Translations under genes and position numbers: made by a program
Assembly: GCA_964369755.1 (NCBI GenBank)
Contig: CAYJFY010000005.1
Span: 31,175 to 95,174 of the forward strand
Direction: 5' to 3'
Length of the DNA: 64,000 bases
From: CAUPWF01 sp964369755
GTDB taxonomy: Bacteria; Bacillota; Clostridia; Lachnospirales; Lachnospiraceae
In this document: in pieces, positions 44,568 to 51,579 of the stretch
How positions within the stretch are numbered: the stretch's first letter is position 1
How the letters are laid out: each line of letters begins with the position of its first letter
Notes under the pieces: generated by a model
Database searches by the model: none
The model's input: the letters and a program-made list of their open reading frames with translations, nothing else
What the model was told of the DNA's origin: nothing

Positions 44568-46331
44568 TTAGCTATTCATTTCTCTTTTCACCCAGAATGT
44601 TGTAATCGCAATTCCGCACAGGAAGGCCATAATCCAAGGGAATGCATTTGTCGTATCTCCTGTTGCTGGTGCCTCTTCAATAGCCGGTGGCTCTGCAATA
44701 GCCGGTGCCTCTTCTGCAATAAATTCTACATGTACTGTATGATCTACTTGAATGTCACTCAATGTATATGTATTATCCGTTACCGCAACCTCGGCTCCGT
44801 CTAACAATACTTTCGAAACCTGATATCCGCTTTCCGGTGTCATTGTAAATGTAAGCGACTCGCCTGGTGCTACGCTCGTTGCTCCTGCTGGTGCAATCGC
44901 TCCACCCTCGCCTGCTGTTGCGGTTACTGTTGGATTCTGTACTACGACTGCAAATGGCGATAATCCTTCCACTCCACTTAGGGTAATCCAACCTGTACTG
45001 GCATCATAGGACATCGTTACTGTGATATCTTTCAATACTGTGGTGGCCTGTGCACCTGATGCTGCATAATCATATTCTTTTACCACATTATCCCCTAGCT
45101 TATATGTTCTTGTCTCTTCATACGCTATCTCAGGCATTGAGAAATCACCCACAAGTGCCGTATAGTTATGAAGCACTTTTAAGTTCGAACCATCTCCTCG
45201 ATAGAAATCACCTACATAGATCTTTAATTCACTTTTCGGATATTCCTCATTCATAAAAAGAGAACTAATATCTCCAGTCCACTTTATCGATTCCTTGCTG
45301 GAATCGATAGAAGATTGAAATCCTACTTCTATCTTCGCATCAAAACCAACAGAAGGCAGATTTGTCTCTCCGTCTTCAAGTTCTGACAATGTTACCCTCG
45401 GTATATCACCCGCCCAACTGATAGGGCTTCTTATTCCAAGGTATTTAATGTTAGCCAGATTTGACCGAATCCAATCAAAGTCGGTCGTCTTAACAGACTC
45501 CGTCTCTCCCTTTAACGTCACGAATGCCTCTAAGTTCCAATAGTCTAACCCACTCTCTATGGTAACGTCTGAGTCAACAAACAAATGATTCCCTATAGGA
45601 TTCCCTATATAGAAACTAAGCTCCCCGCCATTTACTACAATACTTGATACATCCAAACAGTAATAGTTCATATTCGTAGATCCGATTACTCTAAGGCTTC
45701 CTTGATTAGTGACTAGCCTATTTGCACGCAAACCTACTTCGTCATTATCAGTGATAACCTCAGCTCTCACTTTTTGCCCAATATGAATATCTTCTTCTAC
45801 ATAAATATGATACGCCTTTCCCGCCACAGTCGCAGTTTGGTTTCCAGGGTTAATTCGTGCTACTGAAAACTGTGCGGCAGACTCTGGTTTTACTGATTCA
45901 ATCCATAGGCTCCCATCTACATAAATCCCTTCTGCAACATCAAAATCAAAAATTCCATCACCACCATTCAGAACCCCATCATTGTTCAAGGAAACGGTCA
46001 GATCACCATCAGCGATAATGCAAGCAGTAACCTCTTTCCCCGAACTTACCAGAGTTGTCGTTGTCGTACCTGACAGAATTGTAGTTGTCAACGACGTCAC
46101 TCCTCCTCCAAGAGTCAACTTACCGGTTGCCCCATCATATGTGACACCTTCCACTGTAGCTCCAGTTCCCGCCCCATCCTGCCATATCTGCTGATCACCT
46201 ACCCACACATTCTGTGGTACGGTACCCTGTGCTTGTACCGTATAAGTCGGCAACCAAGCCAACAAAGCAATACAAGCAAATGCTAGAATCAATGCATGCT
46301 TCCAACTTAATTTTTTCATCATCTTATCCAT
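44568..46331 (-). CDS. Secreted surface protein with repeat domain and sorting-signal-like tail
   Basis: 587 residues. Signal peptide (KHALILAFACIALLAWLPT, cleavage near VQA). Residues 33-300 are Gly/Asn/Thr-rich, probably a beta-solenoid or beta-sandwich region. Residues 470-545 look like a divergent InlB-B-type repeat (AGEGGAIAPAGATSVAPGESLTF, GYQVSKVLLDGAEV, HVEF). The end reads PATGD (near residue 557), then a hydrophobic helix (AFPWIMAFLCGIAITTFWV) and KRE: the layout of an LPXTG sorting signal, but with APATG. A class-specific sortase or plain membrane anchoring are both possible; no sortase gene is in the window. AGAGAGGA precedes the ATG. It is first of the three-gene surface operon. 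Confidence 0.83.
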   Translation of the reverse strand: MDKMMKKLSWKHALILAFACIALLAWLPTYTVQAQGTVPQNVWVGDQQIWQDGAGTGATVEGVTYDGATGKLTLGGGVTSLTTTILSGTTTTTLVSSGKEVTACIIADGDLTVSLNNDGVLNGGDGIFDFDVAEGIYVDGSLWIESVKPESAAQFSVARINPGNQTATVAGKAYHIYVEEDIHIGQKVRAEVITDNDEVGLRANRLVTNQGSLRVIGSTNMNYYCLDVSSIVVNGGELSFYIGNPIGNHLFVDSDVTIESGLDYWNLEAFVTLKGETESVKTTDFDWIRSNLANIKYLGIRSPISWAGDIPRVTLSELEDGETNLPSVGFDAKIEVGFQSSIDSSKESIKWTGDISSLFMNEEYPKSELKIYVGDFYRGDGSNLKVLHNYTALVGDFSMPEIAYEETRTYKLGDNVVKEYDYAASGAQATTVLKDITVTMSYDASTGWITLSGVEGLSPFAVVVQNPTVTATAGEGGAIAPAGATSVAPGESLTFTMTPESGYQVSKVLLDGAEVAVTDNTYTLSDIQVDHTVHVEFIAEEAPAIAEPPAIEEAPATGDTTNAFPWIMAFLCGIAITTFWVKREMNS

Positions 46332-46441
46332 GTCGATTTCCTCTCTCTAATCCTTTATTTATGTTCGTTTTATTCATGTTCTATCATTCCTCGTTTCCTC
46401 TGAATTTCCTGCGGAAAACAGGTGGAAACTCTCCATTTATC

Positions 46442-46470
46442 ATAGTACTATTTTTTTACAATTTCGTCAA
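46442..46470 (-). promoter_or_regulatory. Promoter for the surface-protein operon
   Basis: On the minus strand TTGACG (46465-46470), 17 bases, TACTAT (46442-46447). It gives a leader of about 100 nt before the ATG at 46331. This lies in the 307-bp divergent gap 46332-46638, which holds this promoter, the CorC promoter and no further gene that I can see. Confidence 0.6.
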
Positions 46471-46559
46471 ATGCTTTTTTGTTCTCCTACCTGCACTACT
46501 ACCAGTAGAAAAATACGTTACATTTCCTATGAAAAGCTTGTGAAAAATAATAAAAACAC

Positions 46560-46588
46560 TTGCATATTTCCCTTAAATGCGTTATATT
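46560..46588 (+). promoter_or_regulatory. Promoter for the CorC/HlyC-type gene
   Basis: TTGCAT (46560-46565), a 17-base spacer and TATATT (46583-46588), about 50 bp before the chosen start codon. It diverges from the surface-operon promoter in the same gap. Confidence 0.6.
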
Positions 46589-46638
46589 GTTGTACAGATA
46601 TATATAAATTTCAAAAAAGAAAAGGAGTGAACTTTAAC

Positions 46639-47937
46639 TTGGACACGAGTGCCGTCATTAGTATTATATCACTAATTATTTTATTATTTTTATCTGCTTT
46701 TTTTTCATCAGCAGAAACCGCTTTAACTACGATGAATAAAATTCGTATTAGGAGCTTAGCCGAGGAAGGCAATAAAGCCGCAAAACGTTTGTTAACTATC
46801 ACAGAGGATACAGGGAAGATGCTTACCCCCATAAACAAACCAAATAACATCGTAAACCTCTCTGCATCAGCATTGACTACTTCTCTTGCTTACTTAGCCG
46901 GGGGATACATGGTCGGAATCGCTACTGGTGTTTTGACTTTATTGATCTTATTATTTGGTGAAATTACCCCTAAAACCTTAGCAACCATTCATGCAGACAA
47001 GCTATCTATGGTCTACAGTGGGCCGATCTTACTGCTTATGAAGTTGCTGACACCGGTTATCTTTATTATCAATGGATTGTCGCTCATCATTTTATTTATA
47101 CTTCGAGTAGATCCAAATGCTAAGAACAAGACTTTAACCGAGAATGAGTTACGAACTATCGTAGATGTTGGCCATGAGGATGGCGTTATTGAGTCAAAGG
47201 AAAAAGAAATGATTCATAACGTGTTTGACTTGGGCGACGTAAAAGCGAAGGACATTATGGTACCTCGCGTGCATGTCACATTTGCAAATATTGACAGCAC
47301 ATACGAAGAGTTAATCGAAACTTTCCGTCAAGACAAGTTTACACGTCTGCCAATCTATGGCGAGACAACGGATGATGTTCGTGGAACCATCAACATGAAG
47401 GACTTGTTACTGTATGACAACACGAAAGAGTTTCATATCAATGACATTTTAAGGGAAGCTTACTTCACTTATGAACATAAAAACATCTCTGAGCTATTGG
47501 TAGAGATGAGAAAATCTTCATTTAACATTGCAGTTGTATTAGACGAGTACGGTGAAACGGCAGGCCTAATCACACTAGAAGACTTATTAGAAGAAATCGT
47601 TGGAGAAATTCACGATGAATATGACGAAGTCGAAGAACAACGTATCAAGCAACTCGGCGAACGTCACTATCTTGTAGAAGGTTCACTCAGTTTAGATGAC
47701 CTAAACGATGAGCTAGAATTGGACGAATTAAAATTAGAACTAGAATCCGAGGATTTCGACTCAGTAGGTGGATTAATCATTCAATTACTCGATCGCTTAC
47801 CAGAAGAAGGCGACGAAGTTACCACTGAGAATGGAATTCAGATGAAGGTTCAAGCAATTGATAAAAACAGGATTGAATCGGTGGAACTTATTCTACCAGA
47901 ACCTGTTGAAGAGCTCGTTGGGGACGGAGGTTTTTGA
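46639..47937 (+). CDS. CNNM/CorC (HlyC-like) family membrane transporter
   Basis: 432 residues. An N-terminal DUF21/CNNM domain with four helices (first: VISIISLIILLFLSAFF, then SSAETALTTMNKIRI, the family signature) is followed by a CBS pair (DIMVPRVHV, TRLPIYGET, NMKDLL, VVLDEYGETAGLITLEDLLEE) and a CorC_HlyC domain (HYLVEGSLSLDDLNDEL). Members move Mg or Co ions or regulate such transport. The long open frame begins at 46471, but the TTG at 46639 follows AAAGGAG at 11 bases, lies behind a promoter and gives the usual family length. The last codons (VGDGGF and stop) lie inside the left arm of a 20-bp palindrome. Confidence 0.9.
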   Translation: MDTSAVISIISLIILLFLSAFFSSAETALTTMNKIRIRSLAEEGNKAAKRLLTITEDTGKMLTPINKPNNIVNLSASALTTSLAYLAGGYMVGIATGVLTLLILLFGEITPKTLATIHADKLSMVYSGPILLLMKLLTPVIFIINGLSLIILFILRVDPNAKNKTLTENELRTIVDVGHEDGVIESKEKEMIHNVFDLGDVKAKDIMVPRVHVTFANIDSTYEELIETFRQDKFTRLPIYGETTDDVRGTINMKDLLLYDNTKEFHINDILREAYFTYEHKNISELLVEMRKSSFNIAVVLDEYGETAGLITLEDLLEEIVGEIHDEYDEVEEQRIKQLGERHYLVEGSLSLDDLNDELELDELKLELESEDFDSVGGLIIQLLDRLPEEGDEVTTENGIQMKVQAIDKNRIESVELILPEPVEELVGDGGF

Positions 47938-47958
47938 TAAAAACCTCCGTCCCCAACG
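47916..47958. repeat. Long perfect palindrome, copy 1; overlaps CorC stop, probable two-way terminator
   Basis: Arms of 20 bases (47916-47935 and 47939-47958; CGTTGGGGACGGAGGTTTTT and its complement) around a three-base loop. The left arm encodes the last residues of the CorC-type protein and the stop codon spans arm and loop. The aldo/keto reductase gene ends at 47974 on the other strand, so the hairpin may stop both transcripts. A nearly identical palindrome occurs at 50651-50699, and both are followed by CCTGTCCC, so this is a dispersed repeat and not only a terminator. Confidence 0.85.
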
Positions 47959-47973
47959 GAATTATCCCTGTCC

Positions 47974-48981
47974 CTATTTGTACATCATACAACGTTCTGA
48001 GATCTCATCTATCCTCTTCAACTCATCTTCTGTAAATTCCATCTTATCTATGGATTTGATATTATCCAAAATCTGTTCCGACTTTGAAGCACCGATTAGT
48101 ACACTTGTAATCTGTCTATCTTTTAGTACCCAACTCAATGCCATCTGTGCCAATGATTGTTCACGATTTTGCGCAATTTCGTTTAGTTCTTTGATGCACT
48201 GTAATGTCTCATCCGTCAACGCTGTTGATTTCAGATATCTTCCATCTGCCCCGATTCGGCTATCGGCTGGCACTCCATTGATATATCTGTCGGTCAACAT
48301 CCCTTGTGCCAATGGGCTAAATGCAATCAAACCGCAACCAGCTTCCTCTGCAAATTCCTTTAGTCCATCGTCTTCTATATGGCGATCGAAGATGGAGTAA
48401 CGGATTTGGTTGATGATGAATGGGCATTTTAGGTCATTTAGTATTTCGATTGCCTTTTGTGTGTATTCGCGGTTGTAGTTCGACACTCCTGCATACAACG
48501 CCTTTCCACTCTTTACCGCTTGATCAAGCGCCTGCATGGTCTCTTCTAGCGGTGTATCTGGATCCATTCTATGATGATAGAAGATATCAACATAGTCTAA
48601 TCCCATGCGTTTCAAGCTTTGATCCAAACTTGCTAATAAGTACTTTCTGCTCCCCCAGTTTCCATATGGTCCGTCCCACATATCGTATCCAGCCTTGGTG
48701 CTGATTACCATTTCGTCGCGATACGGCGTCAAATCCGATGCTAGGATTTTCCCAAAACTCGTCTCCGCACTTCCGTATGGAGGGCCGTAGTTATTCGCCA
48801 AATCAAAATGTGTAATCCCCTCGTCAAATGCAGTAAAGCACATGTCTTTCATATTGTCCATGTCCGCATTGGCACCAAAATTATGCCATAAACCAATGGA
48901 TACCTTTGGTAGGTATAACCCACTCTTTCCGCTCTTCTGATACTTCATGTTTTCGTAACGTTTTTTGCTTGCTTCGTACAT
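47974..48981 (-). CDS. Aldo/keto reductase (YghZ/GpsA-like group)
   Basis: 335 residues. AKR family: N-terminal MKYQKSGKSGLYLPKVSIGLWHNFG, catalytic Asp and Tyr in HFDLANNYGPPYGSAE, Lys in ISTKAGYD, His in DIFYHHRMDP, and the NADPH-binding end region VLIGASKSEQI. The long GPPYGSAE loop is that of the YghZ-type L-glyceraldehyde-3-phosphate reductases (AKR14). The physiological substrate is unknown. It begins six bases after the stop of the sigma-like gene and probably shares its promoter. Confidence 0.92.
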   Translation of the reverse strand: MYEASKKRYENMKYQKSGKSGLYLPKVSIGLWHNFGANADMDNMKDMCFTAFDEGITHFDLANNYGPPYGSAETSFGKILASDLTPYRDEMVISTKAGYDMWDGPYGNWGSRKYLLASLDQSLKRMGLDYVDIFYHHRMDPDTPLEETMQALDQAVKSGKALYAGVSNYNREYTQKAIEILNDLKCPFIINQIRYSIFDRHIEDDGLKEFAEEAGCGLIAFSPLAQGMLTDRYINGVPADSRIGADGRYLKSTALTDETLQCIKELNEIAQNREQSLAQMALSWVLKDRQITSVLIGASKSEQILDNIKSIDKMEFTEDELKRIDEISERCMMYK

Positions 48982-48987
48982 AATTAC

Positions 48988-49755
48988 CTATTCCTCCTCT
49001 TCTTCTGCCTCTGGATCTTCGCCTGCGAGTTTCAATATATCAACAATCTCTTGTTCCGATATCTTCATATACTCAGATAATTCCTCTATGGTAATCTCTC
49101 GACCTAGGTCTTTTTTGAGTGTGGTCACACTTTCGTCGAGATCATTGATTTTCTCTACGATTTTATCATCGTGAATCTTAATTTCCCTAGCTTCTTCTAT
49201 TAGGATCCGAATTCCTTGCATCACTTCTTCCACGATATACTCGTCCAGTTCTACCACGCTCTTCATCTGTGTACTCTCTGGATTTTCCAGCGCCAACACG
49301 AGGCTCATATTCCCCTCTTGAATCAAATCCCCTAGAAACACTTGTCCCTGATACATGTTTTTTGCAATCTCAACAACTTGGTTCAGATAGGATTGCAATA
49401 AGGTCGATTTCGCTGTTTCATTGCCTTGGCAAAATTCTTCGTATATTTTTTTCTTCTCTGCCGCCGATAGCTCTCTGATACTCTTCAAATCCTGAACATA
49501 CATGTCTAGATAGTCTTTTTCTTCCTTGGTATATTCTGCACGAGGCAGCTTTTGTACTTCATCTAACTTCATATATCCTTTGATGGCAACCTTCTGCGCG
49601 AGCAGATAATCGAACACGGGAATCAATTGCTCCTGTGTCAGATTGTCATCCCCGAGATAGCTGATGATTTCCTCTTTTGTAATTCGATTGCCATTGACCT
49701 GTGCAATCTGTTTTATTTCTTCTAGTTTTTTCAAAAATTCTGCTTGATTTTGCAT
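48988..49755 (-). CDS. Sigma-70-like protein lacking region 4
   Basis: 255 residues. Residues 1-60 look like a sigma region 1.1-type helical domain (RITKEEIISYL, LIPVFDYLLAQKV). About 80-155 matches regions 1.2 to 2.2, including YLDMYVQDLKSI, ELSAAEKKKIYEEFCQGNETAK and FLGDLIQEGN, where DLIQEGN is the core-RNA-polymerase contact. The -10-melting part (2.3/2.4), normally rich in W, Y and R, is replaced by an acidic helix (EYIVEEVMQGIRILIEEA). Region 3 follows (KKDLGREITIEELSEYMKISEQEIVDILKLA), and the chain ends with a Glu run where region 4 should start. So it could bind core enzyme without recognising promoters normally. A regulator or competitor of the main sigma is an inference. Promoter at 49796-49823. 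Confidence 0.8.
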   Translation of the reverse strand: MQNQAEFLKKLEEIKQIAQVNGNRITKEEIISYLGDDNLTQEQLIPVFDYLLAQKVAIKGYMKLDEVQKLPRAEYTKEEKDYLDMYVQDLKSIRELSAAEKKKIYEEFCQGNETAKSTLLQSYLNQVVEIAKNMYQGQVFLGDLIQEGNMSLVLALENPESTQMKSVVELDEYIVEEVMQGIRILIEEAREIKIHDDKIVEKINDLDESVTTLKKDLGREITIEELSEYMKISEQEIVDILKLAGEDPEAEEEEE

Positions 49756-49795
49756 CTTTATTCTTCTCCTCTAAATTCAAGAATCTCTTATCCCC

Positions 49796-49823
49796 ATTAT
49801 AACGGATTGGCAAGCGACGTCAA
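49796..49823 (-). promoter_or_regulatory. Promoter for the sigma-like/aldo-keto reductase pair
   Basis: On the minus strand TTGACG (49818-49823), a 16-base spacer and TATAAT (49796-49801), about 40 bp from the sigma-like start codon. The -35 box is part of one of two GACGTC palindromes (49817-49822 being CGTCAA-adjacent and 49838-49843), which I note without a known factor. Confidence 0.65.
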
Positions 49824-49833
49824 GTACATTCCT

Positions 49834-50595
49834 CTACGACGTCACTACTAGGGTTGGATATCCAGCCCTCTTCAATCTCTGTTCCATTAAAATTGCATTG
49901 GAGAATTCTTCGAAACTCCCGACCTTCACCGTGTAATATCCTCTCCCATCATAATCAATATACACCGGGAATCCCTGCGCCAACAACTCACTCTCTAATT
50001 CATCTGCATAGATTCGATTTCGATAAGACCCCACTTGCACTTGGTAGTTACCATTTCCCATATCTCCTTCCACCACACTCATAATACCATCAGCAATCCC
50101 CTGAGCAATGGCATTGAACTCTGTATCAAACAATTCATTATCCGCATCATTATTGATAAAACCGACCTCTACCAAGAGGGACGGCATCTCAGTCCTACGA
50201 AGCACTACCAGATCTGGGCGTTCTGTCACTCCCAGATTCTTATAACCAACCCGTGCCAGTTCTTCATTTATCGCTTGCGCTACATCATATTTAATCCCCT
50301 CTTGATCATACACGAGAGTCACCACACCAGAAGCCGTATTTGGCTCTTCTACTGAATTTCGATGAAGCGACACGAATAGATCCGCCCCCGAGGTATTGCC
50401 CTCCACCGCCTTCTCATACGGTGTCTCATAGATATCTTCCGTCCTCGTATACTCCACATCATACCCCTCTTGTTCCAAAATCAAGCCTACTGCCAATGCT
50501 AGATCAAGTACATCATCTTTTTCCAACCGATCTTCATATACGGCTCCTGGGTCAGAGCCTCCGTGTCCAGCATCTAAGATAATTTTATATGCCAC
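49834..50595 (-). CDS. N-acetylmuramoyl-L-alanine amidase with SPOR domain
   Basis: 253 residues. Amidase_3 domain: IILDAGHGGSDPGA (zinc His), FVSLHRNSVEEP (second His), LLVEVGFINND (catalytic Glu). Residues 182-253 are a SPOR domain (YQVQVGSYRNRIYADELESEL, then YYTVKVGSFEEF) that binds denuded septal glycan. It has no signal peptide and starts straight at the catalytic domain, as several clostridial SPOR amidases do, so export route or a cytoplasmic location is unclear. The start codon is GTG, six bases after GAGGAG. It is related to, but separate from, the amidase at 43011-44555. Confidence 0.92.
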   Translation of the reverse strand: MAYKIILDAGHGGSDPGAVYEDRLEKDDVLDLALAVGLILEQEGYDVEYTRTEDIYETPYEKAVEGNTSGADLFVSLHRNSVEEPNTASGVVTLVYDQEGIKYDVAQAINEELARVGYKNLGVTERPDLVVLRRTEMPSLLVEVGFINNDADNELFDTEFNAIAQGIADGIMSVVEGDMGNGNYQVQVGSYRNRIYADELESELLAQGFPVYIDYDGRGYYTVKVGSFEEFSNAILMEQRLKRAGYPTLVVTS

Positions 50596-50650
50596 TTTCG
50601 TCTCCTCACTTATGTCTTTACTACTAAATTATGTCAAAAACCTAGAACTG

Positions 50651-50699
50651 TTTCGTTGGGGACGGGGGTTTTTTACAAAAACCCCCGTCCCCAACGAAA
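50651..50699. repeat. Long perfect palindrome, copy 2
   Basis: Arms of 23 bases (50651-50673 and 50677-50699) with a TAC loop. The core GTTGGGGACGG-GGTTTTT differs from copy 1 (47916-47958) at one position per arm, changed in both arms so pairing is kept. It stands between two divergent genes, so it cannot be an ordinary terminator of either. CCTGTCCC follows 6 bases later, as in copy 1. It resembles a REP-type or other small dispersed palindromic element. Confidence 0.85.
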
Positions 50700-50714
50700 A
50701 AAAGCCTGTCCCTC

Positions 50715-50743
50715 TTGAGCTTGTTCTTCAAATTTGATAGAAT
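50715..50743 (+). promoter_or_regulatory. Probable promoter for the HAD phosphatase gene
   Basis: TTGAGC (50715-50720), 17 bases, TAGAAT (50738-50743), about 40 bp before the ATG at 50785. It lies right after palindrome copy 2. Confidence 0.55.
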
Positions 50744-50784
50744 GACCTAGGAACTATCAACCGATAAAACAAAATGAGGACAAT

Positions 50785-51570
50785 ATGATAAAATTAGTAA
50801 TTAGTGACATCGACGGAACTCTACTGCATGAAGGTGCCCAAAGCCTCGACCCTGAATTATTTGACATCATCCGAGCACTAAAAGAAAAAGGTATTTTATT
50901 TGCTGCCGCTAGCGGACGCCAATATTACAACCTACGAAAGCTATTTGACCCAGTGAAAGATGAGATTGATTACATCTCTGAAAATGGGGGAATGTATATC
51001 ATCCATGGCGAAACACATATTCCGAAAACACATACAGAAGATTTTGTAAAACAGTTCGTGACTGCTGTTCGTCAAGACCCAGACTGTGACTTCACTTTTT
51101 CTAGTCAACTCACAACTTTTATAGAACCAGGCGGCGTGTTTTTCGAAAAAAAGTTTACAAAAACAGCAAACTATAGCATCACCATGTCAGAGGATGTGTT
51201 GAGCGAGGGGATCCTCCCTATGAAACTTGCCATCTGCAATGCCAATGGAATTGACTCTTCTATTGATAAATACGTGGATTTATTTTCTGGTCAAGTACAC
51301 ATTGTAACCTCGGGTAACATGTGGATGGACTTCATGCCTCACGGCGTGAACAAAGGTGCAGCCTTGACTCATTTGATCGAAGAACTTGGGATTAAACCAG
51401 AAGAATGCATGGCCTTTGGAGACCAATGGAACGATCTAGAGATGCTAAAAATGGTAGGTGTCAGTTATGCAATGAAAAATGCAGCCCCCGGGATTGCCGA
51501 GCACTGCACTCATACTACTGATTCTGTAATCAACGAATTAAAGAAATTACTTGGTTGCATTGACCTGTGA
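50785..51570 (+). CDS. Cof-type HAD-IIB phosphatase
   Basis: 261 residues. HAD motif I VISDIDGTLL, motif II AASGRQYYNL, motif III region PLMKLAICN-like with Lys, and motif IV FGDQWNDLEML; the cap between motifs II and III is the alpha/beta type C2B cap, giving the Cof/YbiV class. Such enzymes dephosphorylate sugar phosphates and cofactors with low specificity. GAGGACAAT precedes the ATG. It is a single-gene unit that converges with the chemoreceptor gene ten bases later; I see no strong terminator between them. Confidence 0.92.
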   Translation: MIKLVISDIDGTLLHEGAQSLDPELFDIIRALKEKGILFAAASGRQYYNLRKLFDPVKDEIDYISENGGMYIIHGETHIPKTHTEDFVKQFVTAVRQDPDCDFTFSSQLTTFIEPGGVFFEKKFTKTANYSITMSEDVLSEGILPMKLAICNANGIDSSIDKYVDLFSGQVHIVTSGNMWMDFMPHGVNKGAALTHLIEELGIKPEECMAFGDQWNDLEMLKMVGVSYAMKNAAPGIAEHCTHTTDSVINELKKLLGCIDL

Positions 51571-51579
51571 AAAGCAACA

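Noticed and set aside
47916..47958. Copy 1 palindrome as an ordinary terminator only
   Set aside because: The compensated near-copy between divergent genes at 50651-50699 needs another explanation.
47858..48400. 180-residue plus-strand open frame
   Set aside because: It overlaps the CorC 3' end and runs antisense through the aldo/keto reductase, whose catalytic motifs are intact.
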